Shown: positions 24,374 through 32,802 of the stretch, in pieces
How the letters are laid out: every line of letters starts with the position of its first letter
Position numbering within the stretch: the first letter of the stretch is position 1
DNA from: Deltaproteobacteria bacterium
GTDB lineage: Bacteria; Desulfobacterota; Desulfobacteria; Desulfobacterales; JAFDMD01
DNA length: 37,805 bases
Assembly: GCA_019306065.1 (NCBI GenBank)
Contig: JAFDMF010000015.1
Span: forward strand, 1 to 37,805
Direction of reading: 5' to 3'
Notes under the pieces: model-generated
The model's input: only the letters and a program-made list of their open reading frames with translations
Databases searched by the model: none
What the model was told of the DNA's origin: nothing
Program-made: the position numbers and the translations under genes

Positions 24374-24577
24374 ATGGGTCTGATTAATAATCTTAACCCT
24401 GCTTTCAAGCTGAAGTTGATAAAACGACTTTCCACTTCTATAGAAAAGGATGCAGTTATTAAGAGCAAAAAGATGGAGAAGGCGTTTGGAGCGTGGGAAG
24501 ATTCTATAGAAGCCGAAAATATAATAATTTCAATTAGAAATAGTAGAACATTTAATCGGGAAATCAGATTATTTTAA
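24374..24577 (+). CDS. VapB-like antitoxin
   Basis: A 67-aa protein ending AENIIISIRNSRTFNREIRLF, like the C-terminal toxin-binding tail of VapB antitoxins that precede PIN-domain toxins. The middle KAFGAWEDS fits the same family. The following PIN gene is broken, so the antitoxin is probably an orphan or a leftover. Confidence 0.6.
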   Translation: MGLINNLNPAFKLKLIKRLSTSIEKDAVIKSKKMEKAFGAWEDSIEAENIIISIRNSRTFNREIRLF

Positions 24578-24957
24578 AAAATATTTAATTGATACCAATA
24601 GTTGTATTTATTACATTAAAGGAAGATTTGGACTTAATAAAAAATTCGCCTTTATTAAAAAAGATAATATATATATTTCGGGAATTACTTTAGCCGGATT
24701 GAAATTCGGAGTTATGAATAGCGAGCATCCGAATAAAAACAAGAGAGTTCTTGATAATTTTTTTACGGGGATTTAAATCTTGTCGATATTTAATCCCCTT
24801 GATTTATACGCTGAAGAAAAAGCAAGGAGAGCCTGTTGATGATTTCGATTTGTTAATAGGAGTTTCTTCCGTTGTAAGCCAGATAGTAATGGTTACAAAT
24901 AATCCGTCTCATTTTGAACGAATTAGAGGGATAGAGATTGAGAATTGGACAAAATAA
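24573..24957 (+). pseudogene. VapC-like PIN-domain toxin, decayed
   Basis: Frame 1 reads KKYLIDTNSCIYYIKGRFG, then ISGITLAGLKFG, and stops at a TAA at 24774-24776 in place of a sense codon (GI*ILSIFNPLDLYAEEKAR). After a frameshift at about 24814-24825 another frame resumes GEPVDDFDLLIGVSSVVSQI and ends HFERIRGIEIENWTK. PIN family knowledge: the Glu of the second acidic motif (TLAEL) is Gly here (24696-24698). No ATG stands at the usual start. A clear pseudogene with at least three lesions. Confidence 0.8.
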
Positions 24958-25023
24958 ATAAGAGATTGCAATAATAAAAAGACGGGTTTTAGTTTTGTAT
25001 CTCCGTATAAAAAGGAGCAGATT

Positions 25024-26799
25024 ATGTATAAAAACCTTTTGGAGTTTATAGAAAGATTAAAAGAGGAAAAGGAAATAAAGTTTATAAAAAAAGAGATTTC
25101 GCCGCATCTTGATATAAGTAGATTAACGGATGCGGAATCAAAATCTAAAAACGGAGGCAAAGCTCTTTGTTTTACAAATGTTAAGGGGCATAGGTTTCCT
25201 GTTGTAACTAATATATTCGGAAGCGATAAAAGGATATGTTTGGCGCTTGGGGCAGATAGACTTGACGATTTGGGAAAAAGAGTAAAAAAGTATATTAAAG
25301 CAAAGCCTTTTGAAAATATTAAGAGTATTTTTAATATATTAAAGCTTGTGGGGGGCGCTGTGAATTTTTTTCCACGCGCTTATAAGGGTAAACATCCTCC
25401 TTGTCAGCAGGTTGTTTATAAAGGAGAGGATGTTGATTTATCGATTCTTCCCGTTTTAACTTCTTGGGCTAAAGATGCAGGTCCTTTTATAACGCTTCCT
25501 ATGGTAATAACAAAAAGTTTTTATACTGGTAAAAGAAACGTAGGGATGTATAGACTTCAGGTTTTTGATAAAAATACTACCGGAATGCACTGGCATATTC
25601 ATAAAGACGGTTCTCACTATTATAACGAGTATAAAAAAGCAAATAAAAGGATGCCTGTTGCGGTTGCCATAGGAGCCTCGCCGAGCGTTATATATTCTGC
25701 AACTGCGCCGCTGCCTATGGGTATAGACGAGATGATTTTGGCAGGTTTTATTAATAAGAAGCCTGTTTATATGACAAAATGTATTACTATAGATATGGAA
25801 GTTCCGGCGGAGGCGGAGTTTATATTGGAAGGTTATGTTGATCCGGAAGAAAAAAGGTTGGAAGGTCCTTTTGGAGATCATACAGGATATTATTCGCTTG
25901 CGGATTATTATCCTGTTTTTCATGTAACTGCAATTACTCATAAAGAAAATCCGATTTATAATGCTACGCTTGTAGGAAGACCTCCTATGGAGGATTGTTA
26001 TATGGCAAGGGCTACGGAAAGGCTTTTTCTTCCTTTGATACAATTGGTTATGCCGGAGATAACAGACTATTTTTTCCCTATGGAGGGGGTATTTCATAAT
26101 ATTGTTATAGTTTCTATTAACAAGGAGTATCCCGGGCATGCTCATAAGGTTATAAACGGTTTGTGGGGGCAGGGACAGATGAGCTTTTGCAAGGCTGTTG
26201 TGGTTATAGATGATAGTATCAAACCGTCGGATCTTAAAAAAGTTACGCTTCTTTTTTTAACGGAGTTTGATCCGTTGTCGGATATAATAGAGGGAAAAGG
26301 GGTATTAGATGTTTTAGATCATTCTTCGCCTTACCCTAATTTCGGGGCAAAGATAGGCTTTGATCTTACAAAAAGATTTGAAGGCGAGCCGCCAAGGAAA
26401 ACTAAGGTTTTTAAAAAGGCTGGTATAAAAGAGGTTTTATTTTCGGAGTTTGATTTTATAAAGGATATAAGGATTCTTTTTTCGGAAACATCTGGAGATT
26501 ATAACGGAAGAAAAGCCGCCGCATTTGCTATTGATAAGCCGAAAGATACGGCGGGAGCTGATATTGCCATTAAGGTTTTAAAAGCAAAGGATGCAAAAAT
26601 TTTCGATATAATGATATTTTTCGATAATGATATAAATCTTGCGGATGATTCTTTACTGTTGTGGAAAGTATTTAACAATGTTGATTCTAAAAGGGATGTT
26701 ATTATAAAAGATGGGCGTATTTTTATTAATGCATGCAAAAAGGGGATTGCGGACGGGCATTTAAGAGAATGGCCAGAAGATCTTAGCTTTGACGTTTGA
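25024..26799 (+). CDS. UbiD family (prenylated-FMN) decarboxylase
   Basis: Reversible decarboxylase of the UbiD type that needs prenylated FMN made by UbiX. The protein is 591 aa. HKDGSHYYNEYKKANKRMPVAVAIG, EGPFGDHTGYYSLADYYPVF and YPGHAHKVINGLWGQGQMSF are family signatures. An AAAAAGGAG site is set before the ATG. Together with the nearby UbiA it suggests quinone biosynthesis (UbiD or MqnL). Its 3' end overlaps the convergent ykgJ-like gene by 17 bp. No ubiX is present in the window. Confidence 0.92.
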   Translation: MYKNLLEFIERLKEEKEIKFIKKEISPHLDISRLTDAESKSKNGGKALCFTNVKGHRFPVVTNIFGSDKRICLALGADRLDDLGKRVKKYIKAKPFENIKSIFNILKLVGGAVNFFPRAYKGKHPPCQQVVYKGEDVDLSILPVLTSWAKDAGPFITLPMVITKSFYTGKRNVGMYRLQVFDKNTTGMHWHIHKDGSHYYNEYKKANKRMPVAVAIGASPSVIYSATAPLPMGIDEMILAGFINKKPVYMTKCITIDMEVPAEAEFILEGYVDPEEKRLEGPFGDHTGYYSLADYYPVFHVTAITHKENPIYNATLVGRPPMEDCYMARATERLFLPLIQLVMPEITDYFFPMEGVFHNIVIVSINKEYPGHAHKVINGLWGQGQMSFCKAVVVIDDSIKPSDLKKVTLLFLTEFDPLSDIIEGKGVLDVLDHSSPYPNFGAKIGFDLTKRFEGEPPRKTKVFKKAGIKEVLFSEFDFIKDIRILFSETSGDYNGRKAAAFAIDKPKDTAGADIAIKVLKAKDAKIFDIMIFFDNDINLADDSLLLWKVFNNVDSKRDVIIKDGRIFINACKKGIADGHLREWPEDLSFDV

Positions 26800-27169
26800 G
26801 GATATATTCCGCAACCTGTTTTAGAGAAGCATTTTTATTTATACCGGGACAGGTTTGAGCTATAACCAGCCATGTTTCGGGTCTTTTAACTACATTTTTA
26901 ATAAATGGCCAGTCTTTACACATTTTAGGTTTTACCGAATGTATTAAGCAGAGTTTATTTTTAAAAAATATACAAAAGCCGTCTTTTTTTTGCGCCAAAG
27001 CGTATCCGTTTCCCATATTAACGCAGTATTTATCAATAAACTGCCGTATGCCTATATTAATAAACGCCGCCGCCTCTTCTATTTTTTTTTCGGATACGGA
27101 GGTTCCGCCGTATCCTTTGCAGCATTCGCCGCATTCTTTACATTCAAAAAAATTTTCAGTCGATAACAT
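26783..27169 (-). CDS. YkgJ family zinc/iron-binding cysteine cluster protein
   Basis: A 128-aa protein of the YkgJ (UPF0153/CxxCxxCC) family. The metal motif C10-x2-C13-x2-C16-C17 (CKECGECCKGYGG) is followed by YALAQKKDGFCIFF, CLIHSVKPKMCKDWPF and TCPGIN. The exact function is unknown. Its start (27169) overlaps the recR 3' end by 14 bp, so it is coupled to the recombination cluster. It is convergent with ubiD. Confidence 0.85.
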   Translation of the reverse strand: MLSTENFFECKECGECCKGYGGTSVSEKKIEEAAAFINIGIRQFIDKYCVNMGNGYALAQKKDGFCIFFKNKLCLIHSVKPKMCKDWPFIKNVVKRPETWLVIAQTCPGINKNASLKQVAEYILKRQS

Positions 27170-27758
27170 ATCTGGCGTCCAGCGCTTTTTTTATTGTTAC
27201 TTGATCAATATATTTTAATTCGCCGCCAACAGGTATGCCGGATGCTATCCGAGATATTTTTATTTTTTTGCTTTTTAATATAGTTGCAATGTAATCTGCA
27301 GTAGATTCTCCTTCCGCATTTGTATTTGTGGCGATTATAACTTCTACTATTTTATTTTTATCTATTCTTGCTATAATCTCTTTTATTTTTATGTCATTAG
27401 GCATTATTCCGTCCATCGGAGAAAGAGCTCCGCCCAAGATATGATATAATCCTTTAAAAGCGCCGGATTTTTCTATTACTATCATATCTGCCGGCTGTTC
27501 CACTATGCAAAGCGTAGAGTTGTTTCGTAAAGGATTTGCGCAAATAGCGCATATTTCATTATCGCTTAAACAGAAGCATTCCGCGCAGAAACGTATCTTT
27601 TTTTTAACTTCTATTATACTTTCGGAAAAGTAGGAAGCCTCGTTATAAGGCATTTTTAATATATGCATAGCGAGGCGTTCCGCAGTTTTAAAACCTACTC
27701 CGGGAAGTTTCGCAAAATTTTCGATAAGTCCTGTTAAAGAAGCGGGGTAGTATCCCAT
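27156..27758 (-). CDS. recR: Recombination mediator protein RecR
   Basis: With RecO (and RecF) loads RecA on gaps. The protein is 200 aa. An N-terminal HhH region (FAKLPGVGFKTAERLAMHIL) is followed by a C4 zinc finger (CAECFCLSDNEICAIC) and a Toprim domain (LCIVEQPADMIVIEKSGAFK and LGGALSPMDGI). The C-terminus has GIPVGGELKYIDQVTIKKAL. Classic dnaX-ybaB-recR order. Confidence 0.97.
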   Translation of the reverse strand: MGYYPASLTGLIENFAKLPGVGFKTAERLAMHILKMPYNEASYFSESIIEVKKKIRFCAECFCLSDNEICAICANPLRNNSTLCIVEQPADMIVIEKSGAFKGLYHILGGALSPMDGIMPNDIKIKEIIARIDKNKIVEVIIATNTNAEGESTADYIATILKSKKIKISRIASGIPVGGELKYIDQVTIKKALDARYVID

Positions 27759-27769
27759 AGTTTTAAGCC

Positions 27770-28081
27770 TTATGTAAGTCCGGGTATATTAAAACCGCCG
27801 GTTACACCTTTCATTTGTTCGGACGCTATGTCGTTTGATTTTTTCAAGGCGTCATTTATTGCGGCAACAATAAGATCTTGAAGCATTTCTACATCTTCGG
27901 GATCTACAACCTCTTTTTCGATGGCAATATTAAGAATTTGTTGTCTTCCGTTTACCGTAACTTTTACCATTCCGCCGCCGGCGCTTGCCTCTACGGTTTC
28001 GTCCGCAAGCTCTTCTTGCAGTCTAAGCATTTTGCTTTGAAGCTTTTGAGCCTCTTTAAGCATGTTTCCCATACCTTTCAT
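27770..28081 (-). CDS. YbaB/EbfC family nucleoid-associated protein
   Basis: A 103-aa DNA-binding dimer. [39 protein letters not shown] and [20 protein letters not shown] are the standard family segments. It lies 11 bp before recR; a 116-bp gap with an inverted repeat separates it from dnaX. Confidence 0.96.
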   Translation of the reverse strand: MKGMGNMLKEAQKLQSKMLRLQEELADETVEASAGGGMVKVTVNGRQQILNIAIEKEVVDPEDVEMLQDLIVAAINDALKKSNDIASEQMKGVTGGFNIPGLT

Positions 28082-28116
28082 TTGTTTTTATTCCTCCTAT
28101 GTTTTTTAAGATACAG

Positions 28117-28202
28117 AGTAACAGAGATACAAAGTTTTGGCCTGTCTTTTTATTATTACGTTATAATTTATTATTAACGCCATAATCTGTATCTCTGTTA
28201 CT
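28117..28202. repeat. 15-bp inverted repeat between dnaX and ybaB
   Basis: AGTAACAGAGATACA (28117-28131) and TGTATCTCTGTTACT (28188-28202) are exact reverse complements with a 56-nt loop. The right arm extends over the dnaX stop codon (28200-28198). The GATACAGAG / GTAACAGAG-type motif recurs in other gaps (13160, 24250, 30560-30700). Confidence 0.55.
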
Positions 28203-29847
28203 TCAATATTTTTACGCTTTTAAGCCTGCCGTCAAAAATTTCCATTGCCTCTTGAACAAGCCGATGATTTAAAGCTTTATTTTCTAACTCTTTTTTGTTT
28301 GAATTTTTTGCTCCGTTCTGTTTATCATTTAGTATTTTTCCGTCAATAAGCGCTTTTAATTTTTTTCCTGCAATTTTTGAAACCGCCTTTGAAATTATAC
28401 CCAAATTTTTTTTTAAATTAAGCCTGTCTATTACAACTTTATTTGCCGACGCCTCTATTTTTATTGTATCGTCTGATAATTGAGTCGGAAAGCTTCCTTC
28501 AAGATGAGATGCCGTTGCTGGAGAATTTTTTTCGATTAATTTTAAGGCAGACTTCCATAGTTCTTCTTTACTATTTATACTTATTGTCTCTTTTTTGTTT
28601 TCATAACCTTGTTTTTCATTATATTCCGCGGGAGTTTCTTTTAACAGGTTTTCTTCCGGTTCGGCAGGTTTTTGTCGTTTATATTCAAAAGCTTCCGGCT
28701 TTAAAGCTTGGGTTTTATCATAAAGCAGGTCAAGTTTTTGTATAAGGTTATCTACAGACATAACAGGCTTTACATAAGTAAGCCTTATTAAGATTGTTTC
28801 AAAAAGAAGTTTCGGATTGTTAGAAAAATTTATCGCGGCTTCCTCTTTTAATAAAAACTCGAATATTCGGTTTAACATTCCGAAAGGTTTTTCTTTAATG
28901 CTTTTTATCATTATCTCTATTTCGGAAGCCGGAGCGTCAACAAGATCCGATTTTTCCATGCTTATTAAGATGAGATCTCTAAAATGGCTTAATATTTCTT
29001 TATAAAATATTTTTATATCGGAGCCTCTTAAATAAACCTCATTTAAAATAGATAAAGCCTTTTTTATATCCGAATCTATTAAAGCCTCCGAAAGAGAAAA
29101 TACTATTTTGCGGTCAACAGCAACAAGTATATCCAAAGCGGTTTGGTGTAAAACTTTACCGGAACAGCCGCTTATTACATGATCTAAAAGGCTTAAAGAA
29201 TCCCGTATGCTTCCGGATCCTTCGCGGGCTATCATGCTAAGGGATTCTTCGCTTATCTCAATTTTTTCTTTTTCCGATATAAAAGCAAGATGTTTTATTA
29301 TGGAAGGCGTATCGATTCTTCTTAGATCATGTCTTTGACAGCGCGAAAGTATTGTTATAGGAATTTTGCGCGGTTCGGTTGTGGCAAAAAAGAATAAAAT
29401 ATGTGCAGGCGGCTCTTCCAAAGTTTTTAATAAAGCGTTAAAAGCGGATGCCGATAACATGTGGACTTCGTCTATAATATATATCTTAAATTTGCTGTGA
29501 GAGGGCATATATTTTGCGTTATCTATAAGTTCTCTTATATTTTCCACTCTATTATTTGAAGCGCCGTCTATTTCTATTACGTCAGGAGAGTATCCTCTAG
29601 TAATCTCTTTGCAGGATCTGCATTGATTGCAGGGAATAGGAGCGGGACCCTGCTTGCAGTTCATAGCTTTTGCAAGAATTCTCGCTATTGTGGTTTTTCC
29701 CGTGCCTCTTGTGCCTGTAAACAATATTGCATGAGCAACTCTTTCTGCTTTAATTGAATTTGCCAGAGTTTTTGTAACATGCTCTTGTTTAACAACTTCT
29801 TCAAAGGTTTGGGGTCTGTATTTTCGCGCTAAAACAAGATAAGACAT
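28198..29847 (-). CDS. dnaX: DNA polymerase III subunit gamma/tau
   Basis: Clamp-loader ATPase of the replisome. The protein is 549 aa. Walker A TGTRGTGKTTIAR is near residues 44-56, a zinc motif is seen as CKQGPAPIPCNQCRSC, Walker B is IDEVHMLS, and arginine-finger region FFATTEPRKIPITILSRCQR follows. The C-terminal part (about 370-549) is the variable tau-like region. The end is altered by an inverted-repeat arm but the frame is intact. Confidence 0.95.
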   Translation of the reverse strand: MSYLVLARKYRPQTFEEVVKQEHVTKTLANSIKAERVAHAILFTGTRGTGKTTIARILAKAMNCKQGPAPIPCNQCRSCKEITRGYSPDVIEIDGASNNRVENIRELIDNAKYMPSHSKFKIYIIDEVHMLSASAFNALLKTLEEPPAHILFFFATTEPRKIPITILSRCQRHDLRRIDTPSIIKHLAFISEKEKIEISEESLSMIAREGSGSIRDSLSLLDHVISGCSGKVLHQTALDILVAVDRKIVFSLSEALIDSDIKKALSILNEVYLRGSDIKIFYKEILSHFRDLILISMEKSDLVDAPASEIEIMIKSIKEKPFGMLNRIFEFLLKEEAAINFSNNPKLLFETILIRLTYVKPVMSVDNLIQKLDLLYDKTQALKPEAFEYKRQKPAEPEENLLKETPAEYNEKQGYENKKETISINSKEELWKSALKLIEKNSPATASHLEGSFPTQLSDDTIKIEASANKVVIDRLNLKKNLGIISKAVSKIAGKKLKALIDGKILNDKQNGAKNSNKKELENKALNHRLVQEAMEIFDGRLKSVKILK

Positions 29848-29892
29848 ATATATTTTTACACCTCAAAAACAAGGGTATATAAAAGTATTGAA

Positions 29893-30531
29893 TTAAAAGC
29901 GCAAGGAAAAATTTAAACCGGAATAAAGCAGAACCGTAAAGTAATGGCTTATACTGCCTCCTAAAACAAACAAATGCCAAACCCCGTGAAAATAACGGAC
30001 TTTTTTGTCCAGAGCATAAAAGACTACGCCTACCGTATAAGATAATCCTCCTAATAACAGCCAAAAAAATCCGATAAAAGATAAGTTGTGAAATAACGGT
30101 TTGATTACTGTTAAAAGAAGCCAGCCCATTAAAAGATAAATTGTTACGGGCAGAACTCTCCCTTGCTTTTTATGAAATAACTCTAATAAAATTCCGATAA
30201 TCGCAAGCGCCCAAACCGCCGCAAACATTGTCCATCCTATTTTGCCTTTAAGAGTTATAAGAGTAAAAGGGGTATATGTTCCGGCAATTAAAAGATATAT
30301 TGAGATATGATCTAACTTGCGGAAAATTTTTTTTAAATCTCCGCGAAAGCTGTGATAAAGAGTTGAAAAGGTATAAAGCAGCAAAAGAGATGTCCCGTAT
30401 ATGCTAAAACTTACTATTTCGGCAGCGCCTCCGTAAAGCGAAGCGATTACAATTAGTATTGCCAAACCCGCAAGCGATAAAATAGCGCCTGTCAGATGGG
30501 TTATTCCGTTAAAAATCTCCTCTTTACACAT
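29893..30531 (-). CDS. Hemolysin III family (PAQR/YqfA) membrane protein
   Basis: A seven-helix membrane protein of the PAQR superfamily, 212 aa. TLYHSF, the HxxxxHxxx region near YLLIAGTYTPF, and the C-terminal FHGVWHLFVLGGSISHYF carry the conserved His and Asp-like residues for metal. Function in bacteria is not settled. It is followed by dnaX in the same direction with a 45-bp gap. Confidence 0.85.
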   Translation of the reverse strand: MCKEEIFNGITHLTGAILSLAGLAILIVIASLYGGAAEIVSFSIYGTSLLLLYTFSTLYHSFRGDLKKIFRKLDHISIYLLIAGTYTPFTLITLKGKIGWTMFAAVWALAIIGILLELFHKKQGRVLPVTIYLLMGWLLLTVIKPLFHNLSFIGFFWLLLGGLSYTVGVVFYALDKKVRYFHGVWHLFVLGGSISHYFTVLLYSGLNFSLRF

Positions 30532-30728
30532 AAAAAAATTTCCTCTTCGGACATAATGGTAATATTTTTAGAAACAAAGTTACAGAAATATATATTTATA
30601 TTTTTATAATTACAATAGAAATTTTTTATTTGTAGAGAAGCAAAGTCTGATTTTTATAAGATACGGAAATACAAAGGGACAAAATTGCAAAGGTATATAT
30701 TAGTTTGCGATTTTGAAGTAACGTCGGA

Positions 30729-30755
30729 TTTTTATAAAAATTAAGTTGCAAAAGT
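30729..30755. repeat. Left 27-bp direct repeat flanking the deaminase module
   Basis: Identical to 32803-32829 over all 27 bases (begins TTTTTATAAAAATTAAG, ends TTGCAAAAGT). The two copies flank the deaminase-like gene and its small companion ORF, 2.07 kb apart. Similarity continues weakly for about 15 further bases on the right side. Confidence 0.8.
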
Positions 30756-30779
30756 AAGAAAGTTGAGTAATAAATTAAA

Positions 30780-30850
30780 ATCTCTTAAAGAGATAGATGA
30801 TAAAAAATCAGGAAATAATAAAGTTGAGCGGATAGAGATTTATTATTTCC
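30780..30850 (+). ncRNA. Two stem-loops upstream of the deaminase start: candidate RNA antitoxin or leader
   Basis: ATCTCT (30780-30785) and AGAGAT (30789-30794) form a 6-bp stem with loop TAA. GGAAATAATAAA (30811-30822) and TTTATTATTTCC (30839-30850) form a perfect 12-bp stem with a 16-nt loop (GTTGAGCGGATAGAGA). The second ends 25 bp before the ATG. In AvcID systems a non-coding RNA just upstream of avcD inhibits the deaminase; the same role here is inference, since I see structure only. Confidence 0.4.
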
Positions 30851-30875
30851 GCAGCCGTATATTAAGAATTTTAAA

Positions 30876-32450
30876 ATGAAAAACATGCGAAATTCTATAA
30901 GAAAAAAAAAGAGTATTCTTTCCGAAGAAAAAGGAACAACAACAAAAGAAAAGATTGAAAAAACTTTTACGGAAGAACTTATTATAGGAATTTGTTTCCC
31001 TATAGGCTCGTTAAGGGAAATAGTAATAGATTCGATTAAAAAAAGACTTGAAAACGGATATGATTATGAAGTTGAAATTATAAAACTATCCGATTTTATA
31101 CGTCAATATTACAATGAAGAACGCATTATAGAAAGGGGTAAAACCGAAAAATACTCCGAATTAATCTATAAAATTTCCGGCGGAGATTATTTAAGGGAAA
31201 CATACGAAAACAGATCTATTTTAGTTGAGTTGGCTATAAAAAACATACGAGAAGATAGAGAAAAAAAAACAGAAGATATAAAAGGCAGACGTAAATGTTA
31301 TATTATTGACTCTCTTAAAAATATTGAGGAGCTGAAATTATTAAGAACCGTATATCGCGAAATTTTTTATTTATTCGGCATTTTTTCGCCTAAAAAGGAA
31401 AGAAAGAATACGCTTGCAAATAAAGGACTATCTAAAGAGGAAGCGAAAGAGATAGTTGCCAAAGATGAATATGAGGATAATATTCACGGACAAGACGTAA
31501 GAAACACATTTATTGAAGCCGATTTTTTTGTTAGAATTTCAAACTGTAATAGAAAAGATATTGATAAAAAGATAGAAAAATATTTTCATCTGATTTTTAA
31601 CAGCGATATAATAACCCCCGATTATTATGAAACGGCAATGTATAATGCAAAGTCCGCCGCCGGAAATTCGGCTTGTTTGTCCCGCCAGGTAGGAGCCGCC
31701 ATTACTGATAAAAACGGAGTTTCAATAGCAACCGGATGGAATGACGCGCCGAAATTCGGAGGGAATTTATATAGATATACAGACAAGAGCCCACAAAGAT
31801 GTAAGGAGTTGGGTTATTGTAGTAATGTAAAACAAAAAAATGGCGCTTTTGACGAGATATTTGATAAAATTGAGAAAAAAATTAATGAATCGAAAACAAG
31901 CGAAGGCTTGAAACTTGTTAAAAGCAATAATAATACTTGGGAAGCAGTTAAGGGTATAATAAAAAAATCTAAGTTTAAAGATATTATTGAATATTCTCGT
32001 TCCATTCATGCAGAGATGCATGCGATAATAATAGGAAGTCAATTAACAGGAAATAAAATGATTGGCGGCAATCTGTTTTGCACTACATATCCATGCCATA
32101 ATTGCGCAAGACATATTATTTTAGCAGGCATTAAAAATATTTATTATATTGAACCGTATAAAAAAAGTTTGGGTATTACTTTACATCAAGATTCTTTAAC
32201 CGAAGATGAAACCGATGAAACAAAAGTAAGGATATTACTTTATGACGGAGTCGCTCCGAGAAGATATTTGGATTTTTTCTCTATAAATAGCGAAGATAGA
32301 AAAACAGACGATGGAAAAATAAAAAAAGTTAATCTTAAAAAAGCGGTTCCAAAAGCAAGGTTATCTTTGCAGGCAATACCCGAATTGGAAAATCAGGCTA
32401 TTCATGCGCTTCATGAATGCGGCTTAATTGAAGGTGATGATAATGAATAA
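30876..32450 (+). CDS. Anti-phage dCTP/dCMP deaminase-like protein (AvcD/DcdV family)
   Basis: A 524-aa two-domain protein. The N-terminal kinase-like domain starts EELIIGICFPIGSLRE (about residues 33-48), in the position of a Walker A but without a canonical GxxxxGKS; it is similar to other family members. The C-terminal zinc deaminase domain (about 240-430) has H378-A-E (SIHAEMHAI) and C407-x2-C410 (TYPCHNCARHI), plus GNSACLSRQVGAAITD. Established family role: depletion of deoxycytidine nucleotides during phage infection. It lies inside a 27-bp direct-repeat pair, with leader stem-loops and a coupled small ORF after it. Start chosen at the first Met; no strong ribosome site is visible. Confidence 0.85.
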   Translation: MKNMRNSIRKKKSILSEEKGTTTKEKIEKTFTEELIIGICFPIGSLREIVIDSIKKRLENGYDYEVEIIKLSDFIRQYYNEERIIERGKTEKYSELIYKISGGDYLRETYENRSILVELAIKNIREDREKKTEDIKGRRKCYIIDSLKNIEELKLLRTVYREIFYLFGIFSPKKERKNTLANKGLSKEEAKEIVAKDEYEDNIHGQDVRNTFIEADFFVRISNCNRKDIDKKIEKYFHLIFNSDIITPDYYETAMYNAKSAAGNSACLSRQVGAAITDKNGVSIATGWNDAPKFGGNLYRYTDKSPQRCKELGYCSNVKQKNGAFDEIFDKIEKKINESKTSEGLKLVKSNNNTWEAVKGIIKKSKFKDIIEYSRSIHAEMHAIIIGSQLTGNKMIGGNLFCTTYPCHNCARHIILAGIKNIYYIEPYKKSLGITLHQDSLTEDETDETKVRILLYDGVAPRRYLDFFSINSEDRKTDDGKIKKVNLKKAVPKARLSLQAIPELENQAIHALHECGLIEGDDNE

Positions 32451-32625
32451 AAAGGTAAAAAATAATAGAAAAGGTTCTAGACAGCTTGAGTTGGATTTTT
32501 TTTCCGTTTCTAACAATCAAAAGGTTTCTTTTAATTCCAATAAAGTTGTAAGCATAGATTATTATAAAGAAGTAGAAAGAAAAGAACTAATAAATTATAT
32601 AATTAATCATACCAAATCTTGGTAA
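32443..32625 (+). CDS. Small unknown protein coupled to the deaminase gene
   Basis: A 60-aa protein starting at an ATG (32443) that overlaps the deaminase stop by 8 nt. It is strongly basic at the start (MNKKVKNNRKGSRQLELDFF) and ends ELINYIINHTKSW. There is no membrane segment and no recognised domain. The close overlap suggests co-translation, and therefore a possible partner, regulator or antitoxin of the deaminase; this is inference. Confidence 0.65.
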   Translation: MNKKVKNNRKGSRQLELDFFSVSNNQKVSFNSNKVVSIDYYKEVERKELINYIINHTKSW

Positions 32626-32690
32626 TAGTAAAAAATACCCAACGCCGAAATTTTTAATATAAGAGAAGAGTTGCCGGATAACTGTTTTTT

Positions 32691-32718
32691 AAGTTTTATA
32701 GCGCGCTTAAACTTTATT
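32691..32718. repeat. Shortened copy of the pal-cpoB palindrome
   Basis: Reads AAGTTTTATAGCGC followed by GCTTAAACTTTATT. Both halves match the outer and inner parts of the 10317-10367 hairpin (AAGTTTATAGCGC ... GCGCTATAAACTTTATT) with single-base differences, but the central CCGG-containing part is lost. AAGTTT/AAACTT remain as arms. Confidence 0.45.
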
Positions 32719-32802
32719 TTTCCCTCCCCCTTCCGAAACATTACATAAAAATCAATCAAAAATAATAGATTTAAATGGATTTTTAGCATAGCAAAGCCGA
32801 AG

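Larger units (their letters stand above)
30532..30875. other. Gap before the dCTP-deaminase-like gene: repeats and stem-loops
   Basis: No gene is visible in this 344-bp stretch. It contains purine-rich GATACGGAAATACAAAG-like repeat units (about 30658-30694), the left 27-bp direct repeat (30729-30755), and two stem-loops (30780-30794 and 30811-30850). The divergent promoters of the hemolysin-III-like gene and the deaminase-like gene must lie here; I cannot define them. Confidence 0.5.

Noticed and set aside
25456-26145. Long 229-aa minus-strand open frame inside ubiD
   Set aside because: It is the antisense shadow of a well-conserved UbiD frame; its residues (rich in Arg, His, Ile, Tyr) show no domain.
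30876-32450. Reading the gene as housekeeping dCMP deaminase (comEB/dcd)
   Set aside because: The protein is three times longer than dCMP deaminase and has the N-terminal kinase-like domain of the anti-phage family.
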